64,000 nt of DNA, from the NCBI RefSeq assembly GCF_030464345.1, contig NZ_VCYH01000001.1, positions 186,001-250,000 of the forward strand, in the 5' to 3' direction. The notes beneath the pieces were generated by a model. The model did no database searches and was not told where the DNA came from. It was given only the letters and a program-made list of their open reading frames with translations. The stretch comes from Methanoculleus frigidifontis. Its GTDB lineage: Archaea > Halobacteriota > Methanomicrobia > Methanomicrobiales > Methanoculleaceae. Positions 53,007 through 61,574 of this stretch are shown piece after piece. The translations under genes and the position numbers were made by a program. Within the stretch, counting starts at the first letter, position 1, and every line of letters begins with the position of its first letter.

Positions 53007-54016
53007 GCCTGCTTTGGCTTCCCGATCTTCTTCTTTTTCCGCCGATAGTACGAGAGCGGATGGTTGACCTGCTCGCAGATTGCATCGCGATTGAGGCAGA
53101 GGCCGAACGTCCGCATCGTTGCGCACGACGGCGGCGTATACGCCGTTCCGCTGCTTCCTGAGATGTGCTCCACCTGATACATCGTCTTTTCCGGGTCGAA
53201 GTCAGGGGCGCGTGCGAAGACCTCGCCGATCTGGAAGGTGTTCATCCCGATGGTGTGGAGAAATGCGGTGATGGCGAACCGTCCCATATGCGTCAGGTTC
53301 GTTCCGGCGGTGACTGCCCCGATAAGCCCGCCGATGCAGGGGGGGAATGCCTCTTCCTCGACCGCTCCGAACTGCTCCAGCATCTGCTGCTGGTATGCAG
53401 CGCCGATCTCGTCAATGATCGGGGCAAAGCGTTCGCAGAGCGTTGACGGCACCCGTAGCGGGAGATTCCGGAGAAGCACCACCCGGATCCGTTCACGGAG
53501 CAACTCGTCGTACTCGGCCGCCTCAAGCCTGACGAGGCCGCTCTGGATGTCGCGGTTAATGAGGCGCCACCGGGCATCGCGCAGCTGGGTGATCAGTTCG
53601 ATGTACTCGGGCACCGGCAGCGAACTCTTCGCAAGATCGAGACCGACGAACTGCGCGACGTATCGCTTCTTCTCCGCCTCTTCACTCTCCAGAAAATGCG
53701 ATACAGCGATCGCTTCATACCGGGTGAGCCGTTCGGGGAGCAGACGGTCTCCTGCGCAGGAGACCAGGATCCGGGCGAGGGCGTAGCTCGCGATCTCGAT
53801 CTCGGGGGGGAGCCGGTGCGCGTCCTCCTCCCGAAACTCCCACTTCGGGTCGATGGCGTCGAGGATGCGCTCTTTTGCCCGCTGAAGCGCTTCATCTCCC
53901 CGGGGTCCTGAGAGGAACCGGTCGAGTGAGTCAAAGTGTTTCCTGACGAGCTGCTCCGATTCTTTTAAAAAAGGATATTTTGCAAGGTCTTTGTAGTCAA
54001 ACGCGATGACCATCAA
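53003..54016 (-). CDS. priL: DNA primase large subunit
   Basis: The 337-residue protein is the PriL regulatory subunit. Its C-terminal part has the four cysteines of the [4Fe-4S] cluster: FPPCIGG, PPSCATMRTFGLCLNRDAIC. The catalytic PriS is not in the window. Its start overlaps the PCNA gene end as ATGA, so clamp and primase are made together. Confidence 0.92.
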   Translation of the reverse strand: MMVIAFDYKDLAKYPFLKESEQLVRKHFDSLDRFLSGPRGDEALQRAKERILDAIDPKWEFREEDAHRLPPEIEIASYALARILVSCAGDRLLPERLTRYEAIAVSHFLESEEAEKKRYVAQFVGLDLAKSSLPVPEYIELITQLRDARWRLINRDIQSGLVRLEAAEYDELLRERIRVVLLRNLPLRVPSTLCERFAPIIDEIGAAYQQQMLEQFGAVEEEAFPPCIGGLIGAVTAGTNLTHMGRFAITAFLHTIGMNTFQIGEVFARAPDFDPEKTMYQVEHISGSSGTAYTPPSCATMRTFGLCLNRDAICEQVNHPLSYYRRKKKKIGKPKQA

Positions 54017-54759
54017 TCAGCCTCGATCCGGGGAGCAAGTAGATACTCGACCCTGCCGTTGCCGTCAGCGATATCGAATGCGAACTTCACCGGGTGATCG
54101 ACGCCCAGGTTGACCTCGACCTCGTCGGCCTTTGCCATGACTTTGCCCATGTCCTTGAGGTAGTCGAGCGAGAAGAGGGAGCGTGCGCCGACCGGGTTCA
54201 AGGCGACGAGTTCGTCCTCGCCGAGAGCGAGCTTGATATGATCGGTGTCCCCTTCCGCCTCCATATAGAAGGTCATGGCATCGGGATCGATGCCGAGGGC
54301 TATCTTGTCCGATATGACTGCCGCCGCCTTGATGGCGTTGTTCAGCGCGCTCCCGGAGATGACCGCCTTTCCGGGCAGTTCTATCGTCGGGGGGCTTGGA
54401 TCCTTTCTGATGGTGCTGGCGTCAAGGAGGGTGATCGAATACTTGTAGCCCTTGAACGCAAGTTCCAACTTCCGCTCCTCGTCGAGGAGGTTCAGTGTCA
54501 GTGCATCGCCTCTGCCCATCATCCCCAGAATATTCTTCATCTTGGCGATGTCAAGGCCGAGTTCACCTGCCGTTGCCGAATACGCGTCAAAGGCCGTGCT
54601 CTTCAGTTCCAGCGAGACCATCGCCACGTTTGCGGTGTCGACGGCTCGCGTTACGAGCATATCCTCCTCTGTATGGAGCCGGCACTCGGTAACAAGAGCC
54701 GCAATTGCATCAATGGACTCCCTGAATATCTCCGCATCAATCGTTGCCTTTAGCATCAT
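54013..54759 (-). CDS. pcn: DNA polymerase sliding clamp PCNA
   Basis: The 248-residue protein has the PCNA layout of two similar halves (MLKATIDAEIFRESIDAIAA; HIKLALGEDELVALNPVGAR; FSLDYLKDMGKVMAKADEVE) and ends YLLAPRIEAD. A strong TATA, GATTATATAGG (about 54790-54800), lies about 35 bp upstream on the coding strand. ATG 54756 is an alternative. Confidence 0.95.
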   Translation of the reverse strand: MMLKATIDAEIFRESIDAIAALVTECRLHTEEDMLVTRAVDTANVAMVSLELKSTAFDAYSATAGELGLDIAKMKNILGMMGRGDALTLNLLDEERKLELAFKGYKYSITLLDASTIRKDPSPPTIELPGKAVISGSALNNAIKAAAVISDKIALGIDPDAMTFYMEAEGDTDHIKLALGEDELVALNPVGARSLFSLDYLKDMGKVMAKADEVEVNLGVDHPVKFAFDIADGNGRVEYLLAPRIEAD

Positions 54760-54969
54760 GACCCCTTATAAAACTCAATTATAACCTATATAATCATACT
54801 TTTACTAATAGTGTTTTGCGATTTTTCCCTTCTCCCACTCCAATCGGTTTGTTGCCTGAATGCTATACCTTGATGTTGCAGGAAAGTACATTAGATCACT
54901 GATCTTTTCATGATCCATCGGTGCGCCGTCTCCCCAATGTCGGCCACCCACAGAAGGAGTATTTACAGA

Positions 54970-55551
54970 ATGGGTTCTCAGTGGGCGAGAGACAAGGTCT
55001 ATACACGCGCCATGAAGGCCGGGTACCGGTCACGCGCCGCATACAAACTCCTGGAAGTCCAGGAGAGGAACGAGATCATCAGACCCGACGACAACGTGGT
55101 CGACCTGGGCGCCGCACCCGGGAGCTGGCTTCAGGTGCTGCGCGAACTGACCGACGGCAAGATTGTCGGTGTCGACGTAAACCCTATCGCACCGATCGAG
55201 GGTGTTACCACCATCGTCGGGGACTTCACGGAGAGCGAGGTTCAGGAACGGATCTGCGCTGATCTCGAGGTCGTGAACGTCGTTGTATCGGATGCGTCTC
55301 CGAAACTCTCGGGGCAGAAGAGCTATGACCAGGCACGAGCCGTCGCGCTCGGGGAGGAGGCTCTCGCGTTCGCCTGCAACGTCCTCAAACCCGGGGGCAA
55401 CCTCGTCATCAAATCGTTTCAGGGCGAACTCTTCGCCGACCTGATGAACGAGATCAAAGAGCATTTCCGGTCGGTCAGGGGATACCGGACGAAGGCATCG
55501 CGGAAAGGCAGTGCCGAGACGTACATCATTGCAAAAAATTTCATAGGATGA
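54970..55551 (+). CDS. rlmE: 23S rRNA (uridine-2'-O-)-methyltransferase RlmE (RrmJ)
   Basis: The 193-residue enzyme has the K-D-K-E tetrad regions: RSRAAYKLLEVQE, SAM loop VVDLGAAPGSWLQV, VVSDASPKLSG and NLVIKSFQGE. It methylates the A loop of 23S rRNA. ATG 54970 matches the family start (GSQWARDKVYTRAMKAGY). It is followed after 4 nt by moaA. Confidence 0.93.
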   Translation: MGSQWARDKVYTRAMKAGYRSRAAYKLLEVQERNEIIRPDDNVVDLGAAPGSWLQVLRELTDGKIVGVDVNPIAPIEGVTTIVGDFTESEVQERICADLEVVNVVVSDASPKLSGQKSYDQARAVALGEEALAFACNVLKPGGNLVIKSFQGELFADLMNEIKEHFRSVRGYRTKASRKGSAETYIIAKNFIG

Positions 55552-55555
55552 GAGG

Positions 55556-56434
55556 ATGGTATTACAAGACGCATACGGCCGGACCGTGACGAATCTCCGC
55601 ATCAGCCTGACGCAGCGATGCAACCTTGCGTGCATCTACTGCCACGCCGAAGGGGAGGTCGATCCGAAGGAGCAGATGAGCGTAGAGGAGATCGCCGAGA
55701 TCATGCAGGTCGGCAAGAAGTTCGGTATCAGGAGCATCAAGCTCACCGGCGGCGAGCCGTTGCTCCGCCCCGACATCCTTGATATCATCCGTGCCGTGCC
55801 CCCGGGCATCGAGGTCTCCATGACGACCAACGGGACGCTGCTTGCAGAGAAGGCGCAGGCTCTCAAGGCAGCGGGTTTATCGAGGGTCAACGTCAGTCTC
55901 GACACGCTGAAGCGCGAACGCTACCAGGAGATCACCGGCAAGGATCAGCTGGACCGGGTGCTTGCCGGCATCCGGGCCGCGATCGATGCCGGGCTGACGC
56001 CGGTGAAGCTCAACATGGTGCTCCTCAAGGGGATCAACGACGACGAGCTCGACGACTTCATGGCGTTCGTCCGCGGAAACCGAGATCTGATCCTGCAGGT
56101 GATCGAGCTGATGGACTTTGGGAACTGCACCTCCCACAGCGACGTCGACGGCGTCGAGCGCGACCTGGATACCCGGGCGACGCAGATCGTGACGCGGCGG
56201 ATGCACCACCGCAAGAAATACTGCCTCGACAACGCCGAAGTGGAGGTCGTGCGGCCGCTCCACAACACCGAGTTCTGCGCCTTCTGCAACCGGCTTCGCC
56301 TCACCTCCGACGGCAAGCTCAAGCCCTGCCTTCTGCGGAGCGATAACCTGGTCGATATCCGGGGGAAGCACGGAGACGAACTCGAGGCGGCCTTCCAGAA
56401 AGCCGTCGAGATCCGGGAACCGTTCTTCCGGTAG
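55556..56434 (+). CDS. moaA: GTP 3',8-cyclase MoaA
   Basis: The 292-residue radical SAM enzyme starts pterin synthesis for the molybdenum or tungsten cofactor, needed by formylmethanofuran dehydrogenase. N-terminal cluster CNLACIYC (22-29), KLTGGEPLLRPD, and the C-terminal cluster FCAFCNRLRLTSDGKLKPCL are present. It is slightly shorter than bacterial MoaA, as in other archaea. Confidence 0.94.
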   Translation: MVLQDAYGRTVTNLRISLTQRCNLACIYCHAEGEVDPKEQMSVEEIAEIMQVGKKFGIRSIKLTGGEPLLRPDILDIIRAVPPGIEVSMTTNGTLLAEKAQALKAAGLSRVNVSLDTLKRERYQEITGKDQLDRVLAGIRAAIDAGLTPVKLNMVLLKGINDDELDDFMAFVRGNRDLILQVIELMDFGNCTSHSDVDGVERDLDTRATQIVTRRMHHRKKYCLDNAEVEVVRPLHNTEFCAFCNRLRLTSDGKLKPCLLRSDNLVDIRGKHGDELEAAFQKAVEIREPFFR

Positions 56435-56512
56435 GCCGCGTCTCCCCCCTGGGGGCCTCCAGATCATCCTTTTTCCTCCAAAGCAACATTTTATATCTCT
56501 CTCCCCAATAAG

Positions 56513-57031
56513 ATGGGTATGCTGGAAGAGAACGAGTATACTCATGTCATGAAGAAGCTGTATCACAAGTCGCTGATCCTTGAGGACCCCTCCGACTTCC
56601 ATCCCGTGCTGAATTTTTACTTCGTCGATGCAATTGCACACCTCGATTTTACCCTGGGGATGCTCGCGTACAACTACATGTCCCCGAAAAATATCATGAG
56701 TATGGAATATCTCCGCTGGCGCCTCGACCAGGAGAGCGAGGGGGACCGGCCCTACTTCCCCGGGTTCATCAACTGGCTGAAGCAGGAGCGCAACGAGATC
56801 TTTGAGTCGCTTCCGCTCCTCTGGAGCGGCATCTATGACAGCGACGACCCGGCATGCTACCGGAGCTTCCGTATCGTGCTGAACCCCGACGATAAACGGC
56901 CGATCCCGGCGGAATATTTCGGGCTGTTCGCCGATCAGCTCTTCGACCGGCCGTTTCTGCAGCAGATCTACCGGGGTTCGCCGCTCGCGAAGCTCTTCGA
57001 TGAATATGTGAGAAGCCAGAAGTCGGCGTGA
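56513..57031 (+). CDS. Hypothetical soluble protein
   Basis: The 172-residue protein is mainly helical with many aromatics (DFHPVLNFYFVDAIAHLDFT; MLAYNYMSPKNIMSMEYLRW; FPGFINWLKQERNEIFESLP). I do not recognise the family. A TTATAT box at 56491-56496 predicts a start close to 56519, so the second ATG (56519) may be used without a leader. It lies 10 nt before the M20 deacylase gene. Confidence 0.72.
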   Translation: MGMLEENEYTHVMKKLYHKSLILEDPSDFHPVLNFYFVDAIAHLDFTLGMLAYNYMSPKNIMSMEYLRWRLDQESEGDRPYFPGFINWLKQERNEIFESLPLLWSGIYDSDDPACYRSFRIVLNPDDKRPIPAEYFGLFADQLFDRPFLQQIYRGSPLAKLFDEYVRSQKSA

Positions 57032-57041
57032 GGGGATATCC

Positions 57042-58214
57042 ATGGATGTCGCCCATCTCTGTTCGTCCCTTGTGCAGATCCAGAGTGAGAACCCGCCGGG
57101 AAGCACCGCCGAGGTAGTCGAGTACATCAAGGGTTTTCTTGATTCGCTCGGCGTTCGGAGCGTGGTCGACAGCCACCCCGGCGGCAGGGCGAACCTCGTT
57201 ACGACAGCGCCCGGCGCCCGGCTCCTCCTCTGCGGCCATCTCGATGTGGTGCCCGCCATCGCCGACGGCTGGACGCACCATCCGTACAGCGGCGATGTTG
57301 CGGACGGCTACGTCTGGGGACGCGGTGCCACCGATATGAAAGGTGGCTGTGCTGCGCTCCTCGCGGCGTACCAGAAGCTCGTCAACGCCGGCGAAGAGGC
57401 GGCCGTCCAGTTTGCCTTTGTCTGCGACGAGGAGACCGGCGGAGAGTACGGCATCCAGTCCCTGCTCGCACAGGATCTGCTCGTGCCTCGCGACTGCCTG
57501 ATCGCGGAACCGACCCCGCCGCTCTGCCCCACCATCGGCCAGAAGGGGCTCTGCCGGCTGGAGATCGACTTCACCGGTGAACCGGGGCATAGCTCGCTCT
57601 ACCCGGTGGTCGGCAGGAGCGCCGTCATGGAGGCTTTCGACCTTCTTGAGTACATGAAGGAGCTGCACCAGCAGCGGTACGTTGCCGGGGAAGCGATGCA
57701 GGATCTCGTGGAGCGGTCGTCGCAGGCGCTCGAGGAGGTCTTCGGGATGCAGGGGCTCCGGGACGTCCTGACCCGGATCATGTACAACCCCGGGCGGATC
57801 GAGGGCGGGGAGAAAGCAAATATTGTTGCCGAGCGGTGCAGGATGGAGCTCGATATCCGTGTCCCCTGGGGCTGCTCGGCCGGGACGCTCCTTGCTGCGA
57901 TAACCGCCCGTGCAGAGCATGCAGCGGTCCGCGAGATCAATCTCGCGGACCCGACGCTGACGCCGGCCGACACGGTGCTCGTCGGGACACTCTGTTCAGC
58001 GATTGAAGCGGTCTACGCCGCTCCGGCGGCGCCGATCCTTCAGTGGGCGGCGACGGATGCCCGGTACCTGAGGGCGGCAGGTTTCGATGTTGCCGAGTAC
58101 GGGCCCGGCGAGATCACCCTGCTCCACGCTGTGGACGAGCGGGTCGGCGTGGCGGACCTCGAGAACGCCGCCCGGGTCTACCAACGCGTCATGGCCGCTT
58201 ACTCCGGCGTGTGA
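57042..58214 (+). CDS. M20 family deacylase (ArgE/DapE type)
   Basis: The 390-residue zinc enzyme has the first metal motif LLLCGHLDVVP, GRGATDMKGGCAALLA, the catalytic CDEETGGEYG and GEPGHSSLYPV. It could be acetylornithine deacetylase or succinyl-diaminopimelate desuccinylase; with argF, argG, dapA and dapB in the region either is plausible and sequence cannot decide. Length is normal. Confidence 0.85.
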   Translation: MDVAHLCSSLVQIQSENPPGSTAEVVEYIKGFLDSLGVRSVVDSHPGGRANLVTTAPGARLLLCGHLDVVPAIADGWTHHPYSGDVADGYVWGRGATDMKGGCAALLAAYQKLVNAGEEAAVQFAFVCDEETGGEYGIQSLLAQDLLVPRDCLIAEPTPPLCPTIGQKGLCRLEIDFTGEPGHSSLYPVVGRSAVMEAFDLLEYMKELHQQRYVAGEAMQDLVERSSQALEEVFGMQGLRDVLTRIMYNPGRIEGGEKANIVAERCRMELDIRVPWGCSAGTLLAAITARAEHAAVREINLADPTLTPADTVLVGTLCSAIEAVYAAPAAPILQWAATDARYLRAAGFDVAEYGPGEITLLHAVDERVGVADLENAARVYQRVMAAYSGV

Positions 58215-58338
58215 GGGGCGTGCTCCCCCATCCCCACCGCCGTGAAGATCTCCCCCCTTTCGATCGTCGATAGGCGGGATCGGATGTGGTCGGGAACGGG
58301 AAGAGAGATCCTGCATGAACCCTGGCTCTTGCCGGCCT

Positions 58339-58609
58339 TTACAGCGTCTTCCAGGTGTGCTGCCGGCTCATGAGGTAGTTCCCGGTGAACGCGGCGAAAT
58401 ATTCCTGCCGGATTTGTGACACGGCAGTAAATGCCCGTGATATCGGTGAGGCCGTAAAGGAAGGGGGCGCTGATGAAAAACCCGGAGAGCCCGACCAGCC
58501 CGAAGGAGACAATCTTTGTCCATTCGCTCCAGAATGCGCCGTCCCGGTGCCGGAGTGCCTGAAGGTTGATATCGGTAAACTTACGGAGGCATGCGCCAAT
58601 CCTGGGGGT
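58339..58609 (-). pseudogene. GtrA-family membrane protein remnant, frameshifted
   Basis: One minus frame reads KFTDINLQALRHRDGAFW then SEWTKIVSFGLVGLSGFFIS and APFLYGLTDITGIY, typical of the first GtrA helix. Near 58425-58435 the sense moves to another frame reading SQIRQEYFAAFTGNYLMSRQ and HTWKTL, the usual GtrA end. An upstream stop (58610-58612) cuts off any N-terminal glycosyltransferase part. It is clearly broken. Confidence 0.65.
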
Positions 58610-58767
58610 TTAAATTTGCTTTCCCGCTATTTCCGGTCGCTGAAGGTGGACGGGTTCCCTGTGGCGGCGTATCGTCGACCGCCTCGATGGCGGCTGTGTT
58701 CTCCTCTTCGTTGCAGGTGGAATGGTGACGATGAGAGGAGAATCGGTATTTATCGGTGTATTCTGCA

Positions 58768-60153
58768 TTACCCCGATTTGAAAGCGTACGTTTCCATATG
58801 CAGCCTTGTGAAGGCGATGTTCTGCTGGATCCGTGCGAGGGTGTCACCTTTAGGGTTTGCAGCCATGATGTCGCCGGTGAAGGCGGCGAGCGTGCGCGTA
58901 TCGGGATGCGGTTCCCGGATCGGTGCAAGGCCGTCCGCTGTCATCCCTTCGCGGCCATCGGAATGCTCGCGCCAGTCGTTCTTCTAGAATCCCGGATAGT
59001 AGGAGGCGTAGAACGGAATGTTGATGAGCGCGATGACTGCGATGAAGGCGTAGATGGTTTTCTTCGTACCAAGCGCGCCGACGAGTGCCTGGTTTGATGC
59101 GGCAATGCCGACGAACCAGAACGGCAGCAGGCAGATGAGATGGTGCGGCATCATCGGCATGCTCCCTGCGAGAAGGGCACTGACGATCAGCGGGAGAACG
59201 ATCATGCCGGCGATGAGGGCCGCTCCCTTTCTGGTCTCTCGCCAGATGAACCAGAGTCCGACGGCGAAGAGGATCAGGAAGAAGGCCAGGACGAGCTCGC
59301 TGTACCATGAAACCTTCAGGAGCGTCTGGGAGATGACGGGAAGACTCTGCATCCCGTAGGTCGTGGCTGCTGCCGTCCGCACGACGAAGGGCTCGGCGGT
59401 GACGGCGATGGCGAAGGCCAGAGCTCCGATAGCCGGGTTCCGGAGCGTCATCGGGTTCTGCCGCACCGCCTGTATCTTCGACGCCGCGGCGAAGAGCAGG
59501 AGGAGGCCTATTGGGAAGAAAGCATAGAAGTGCGTCCAGAAGGCGAGAGAGCCCAGGATGCCAAAGATGACCCACGACCCGAGGTCGTCGGTCCGCAGCG
59601 CCTTTATGTAAAAGGGCAGGGAGAGCGCAAAGAAGAAGAGCATCGGTGCGTACGCCCATGCCTCCTGTGCGTAGAAGATATGGAATGGGGAGAAGGTCAT
59701 GAGTGCTGCCGCGATGATGCCGGTGTTCTTGTCCCGGAACGTCGCCCCGACAAAGTACATGATCGGTATCGTCAGGACCCCGAGGAGTGCCGGGATGAAG
59801 CGGAGCACAAACTCGCTCTCGCCGAAGAGCAGCATGACGTTCTCCATCCCGGAGAAGAGCGGTGGGGCGAATTCACCTCCAGCCATAGAAGCCCAGATGC
59901 CTGCGAGGCTCTGCCCGGCAAAGTGCAGTGTCTGTCCCTCGCCTGGCCAGAGCGGGTTGTAACCGGGGTGGTAGCACCGCAGCAGCAGACCGACTGCGGT
60001 GAGGACGGTGAGCAGCCTCATGTAGACGCATCCCCTGAGGAGTGCAACGATCCGCTCAGGGAGTGTGTTCGCAGCGGCGATTGTCTCGGTTTCACAGAGC
60101 GTGCTCGCCGGCGCGACTGTGCTTTCTGCCTGTTTTCCCTGCTTCGTGTCCAT
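58768..60153 (-). pseudogene. Glycosyltransferase family 39-like membrane protein with in-frame amber codon
   Basis: From ATG 60153 the frame gives 389 residues: a cytoplasmic start, an Asp/Glu loop (GEGQTLHFAGQSLAG) and about nine to ten helices typical of lipid-dependent sugar transferases (TFRDKNTGIIAAALMTFSPF; FYAQEAWAYAPMLFFFALSL). It ends in YYPGF and TAG (58984-58986). The same frame stays open for 71 more codons to 58768, beginning KNDWREHS, which resembles the DWR motif that normally follows in this family. So the stop is probably a nonsense mutation. The short product could still fold in the membrane. Confidence 0.65.
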
Positions 60154-60399
60154 TCAGAATCATACCCCCTTGTGTACAGACGTAGATAATGATTGCTGGT
60201 CGTTTCGATCCCGTCCGGAGCCGCTGAGTCGCTTGCTGCCTGGCCGCGGGAACGATCCGTTCCCACCTGCCGTTCACGGCGAACGAGATCCTCTCCGACG
60301 GTGATTGATTGTGAATTCCTTATTTATACACATGCATTTTCCATTCCTCCCCTATTTCAGGATAAAAGAATAAATACTGGGTTGGATAACTCCTATTCC

Positions 60400-61044
60400 A
60401 TGAAGCGGGTGTATGGCGCGATATTTATGGCGGCGGTTCTGACCCTTGCTCTCGCCTCGGCGGGATGTGCCGAGCTGCCGCCTGAAGAGACTCCCTTCTG
60501 GTCAGGCGGAGGGTCGTCGGGAGATGGCGGGCAGGAGGGGCCGTCAGCATCGCCCACCCCGACCTATGTGACACCCGCAACACCCTATCCGACCGAAAGG
60601 GCAATCGCCGAGGTCGCACAACCGACCTATCGCACCCCTCCCGAATCGGAGCGGCTCAACAACGAGTACCTCGAGATATACAATAAAACGGCGCGCTACG
60701 ACTACACGAAGGAAGCGTTCGTCTACAACCTGACCGCCCCGCCGCTGCTCGTCGCGTTCACGGTAGACCCGGACACCATCACCCGGACAAAGACCGTTAC
60801 CAGCCAGTACGGGTCGCAGAAGACCCAGACCGTAAAATTCACCAACATCGACAGCAATGTCTGGTTCGAGATCACGATCCGGGATCAGGGCACCGGGGCT
60901 GTCGTTGCGCAGGACGGGTTTGCCCGGCTGTACAGCAGCGAGACCCAGAAGGAGATGGTCGTCCGGACGGCAGGCGTCTACCTGGTTGAGATCACCGGGA
61001 ACAAGGTGCACGTCGACCTGCTAATGCGCGCGAAGTCCCTGTAA
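60400..61044 (+). CDS. Secreted lipoprotein, hypothetical
   Basis: The 214-residue protein has a lipoprotein signal (FMAAVLTLALASAGC, with lipidation at Cys23 or so), a Gly/Ser and Pro/Thr-rich linker (to about 75), then a beta-rich domain (FVYNLTAPPLLVAFTVDPDT; VWFEITIRDQGTGAVVAQDG). I do not recognise the domain; similar lipoproteins are common in Methanomicrobiales. ATG 60400 fits the signal peptide. Confidence 0.78.
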   Translation: MKRVYGAIFMAAVLTLALASAGCAELPPEETPFWSGGGSSGDGGQEGPSASPTPTYVTPATPYPTERAIAEVAQPTYRTPPESERLNNEYLEIYNKTARYDYTKEAFVYNLTAPPLLVAFTVDPDTITRTKTVTSQYGSQKTQTVKFTNIDSNVWFEITIRDQGTGAVVAQDGFARLYSSETQKEMVVRTAGVYLVEITGNKVHVDLLMRAKSL

Positions 61045-61236
61045 GATTCCCGCCCGTAATCGCCATCTTTTTGTGCTCGTGCCTTCGGAAATCCGGCGGG
61101 AATGGGGGATCTAGCGATCTGTGGCCGTCATTTTTCGTGAGAGCGGTGTTTTTCGGGATGCAGAACCCTCCCCGCGCTGTGCAATCCTTTTTATCTCTGA
61201 AAGATCTACCTTATTAGGTAGGGTACAGCCCCAGAA

Positions 61237-61308
61237 GTCCCGGTAGGGTAGAGGATATCCTAGAAGCCTGCGGAGCTTTTGACCCGGGTTCAAATCCCGG
61301 CCGGGGCG
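61237..61308 (+). tRNA. tRNA-Arg (GCG)
   Basis: The 72-nt sequence folds as a normal tRNA: acceptor GTCCCGG/CCGGGGC with one U-G pair at 2-71, D arm, anticodon stem GAAGC/GCTTT with loop CTGCGGA (anticodon GCG), and T arm CCGGGTTCAAATCCCGG. The CCA end is not encoded; a T-rich stretch (TTGTTTTTGTG) follows as a likely terminator. GGTAGGGTA occurs both inside (61242) and just before (61218) the gene. Confidence 0.93.
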
Positions 61309-61574
61309 TCTTGTTTTTGTGTATTTCTTTGATTGCAGCATCTGCTTTGTACGCGCCTTCTTTGAGGCGCCTGCAGCACCCTGCTCTATCAGGCTGGTGT
61401 CGTCAGCGTCGCCATGACCATTGGACGAAGATCGCGACTGTCGGGTCTGCGAGAGGAGCGGCCCCTCGAAGAAAAATCGAATGCAGCGGGGGGTAGCTCC
61501 CGCCTGCCGGAGCGTGTGTGATGGTCTCAGCGGCAACCCGTTCCCGAAAGGTCTTCGCCTTCCGGCGTTGCCCC

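Noticed and set aside
55877-57259. 460-codon minus-strand frame opposite moaA and the next genes
   Set aside because: Shadow spanning three real genes and their gaps; not protein-like.
58984-58986. Pyrrolysine at the TAG codon
   Set aside because: No pyl genes in the window and no known pyrrolysine enzyme of this family; a nonsense mutation is simpler. Kept only as a test.
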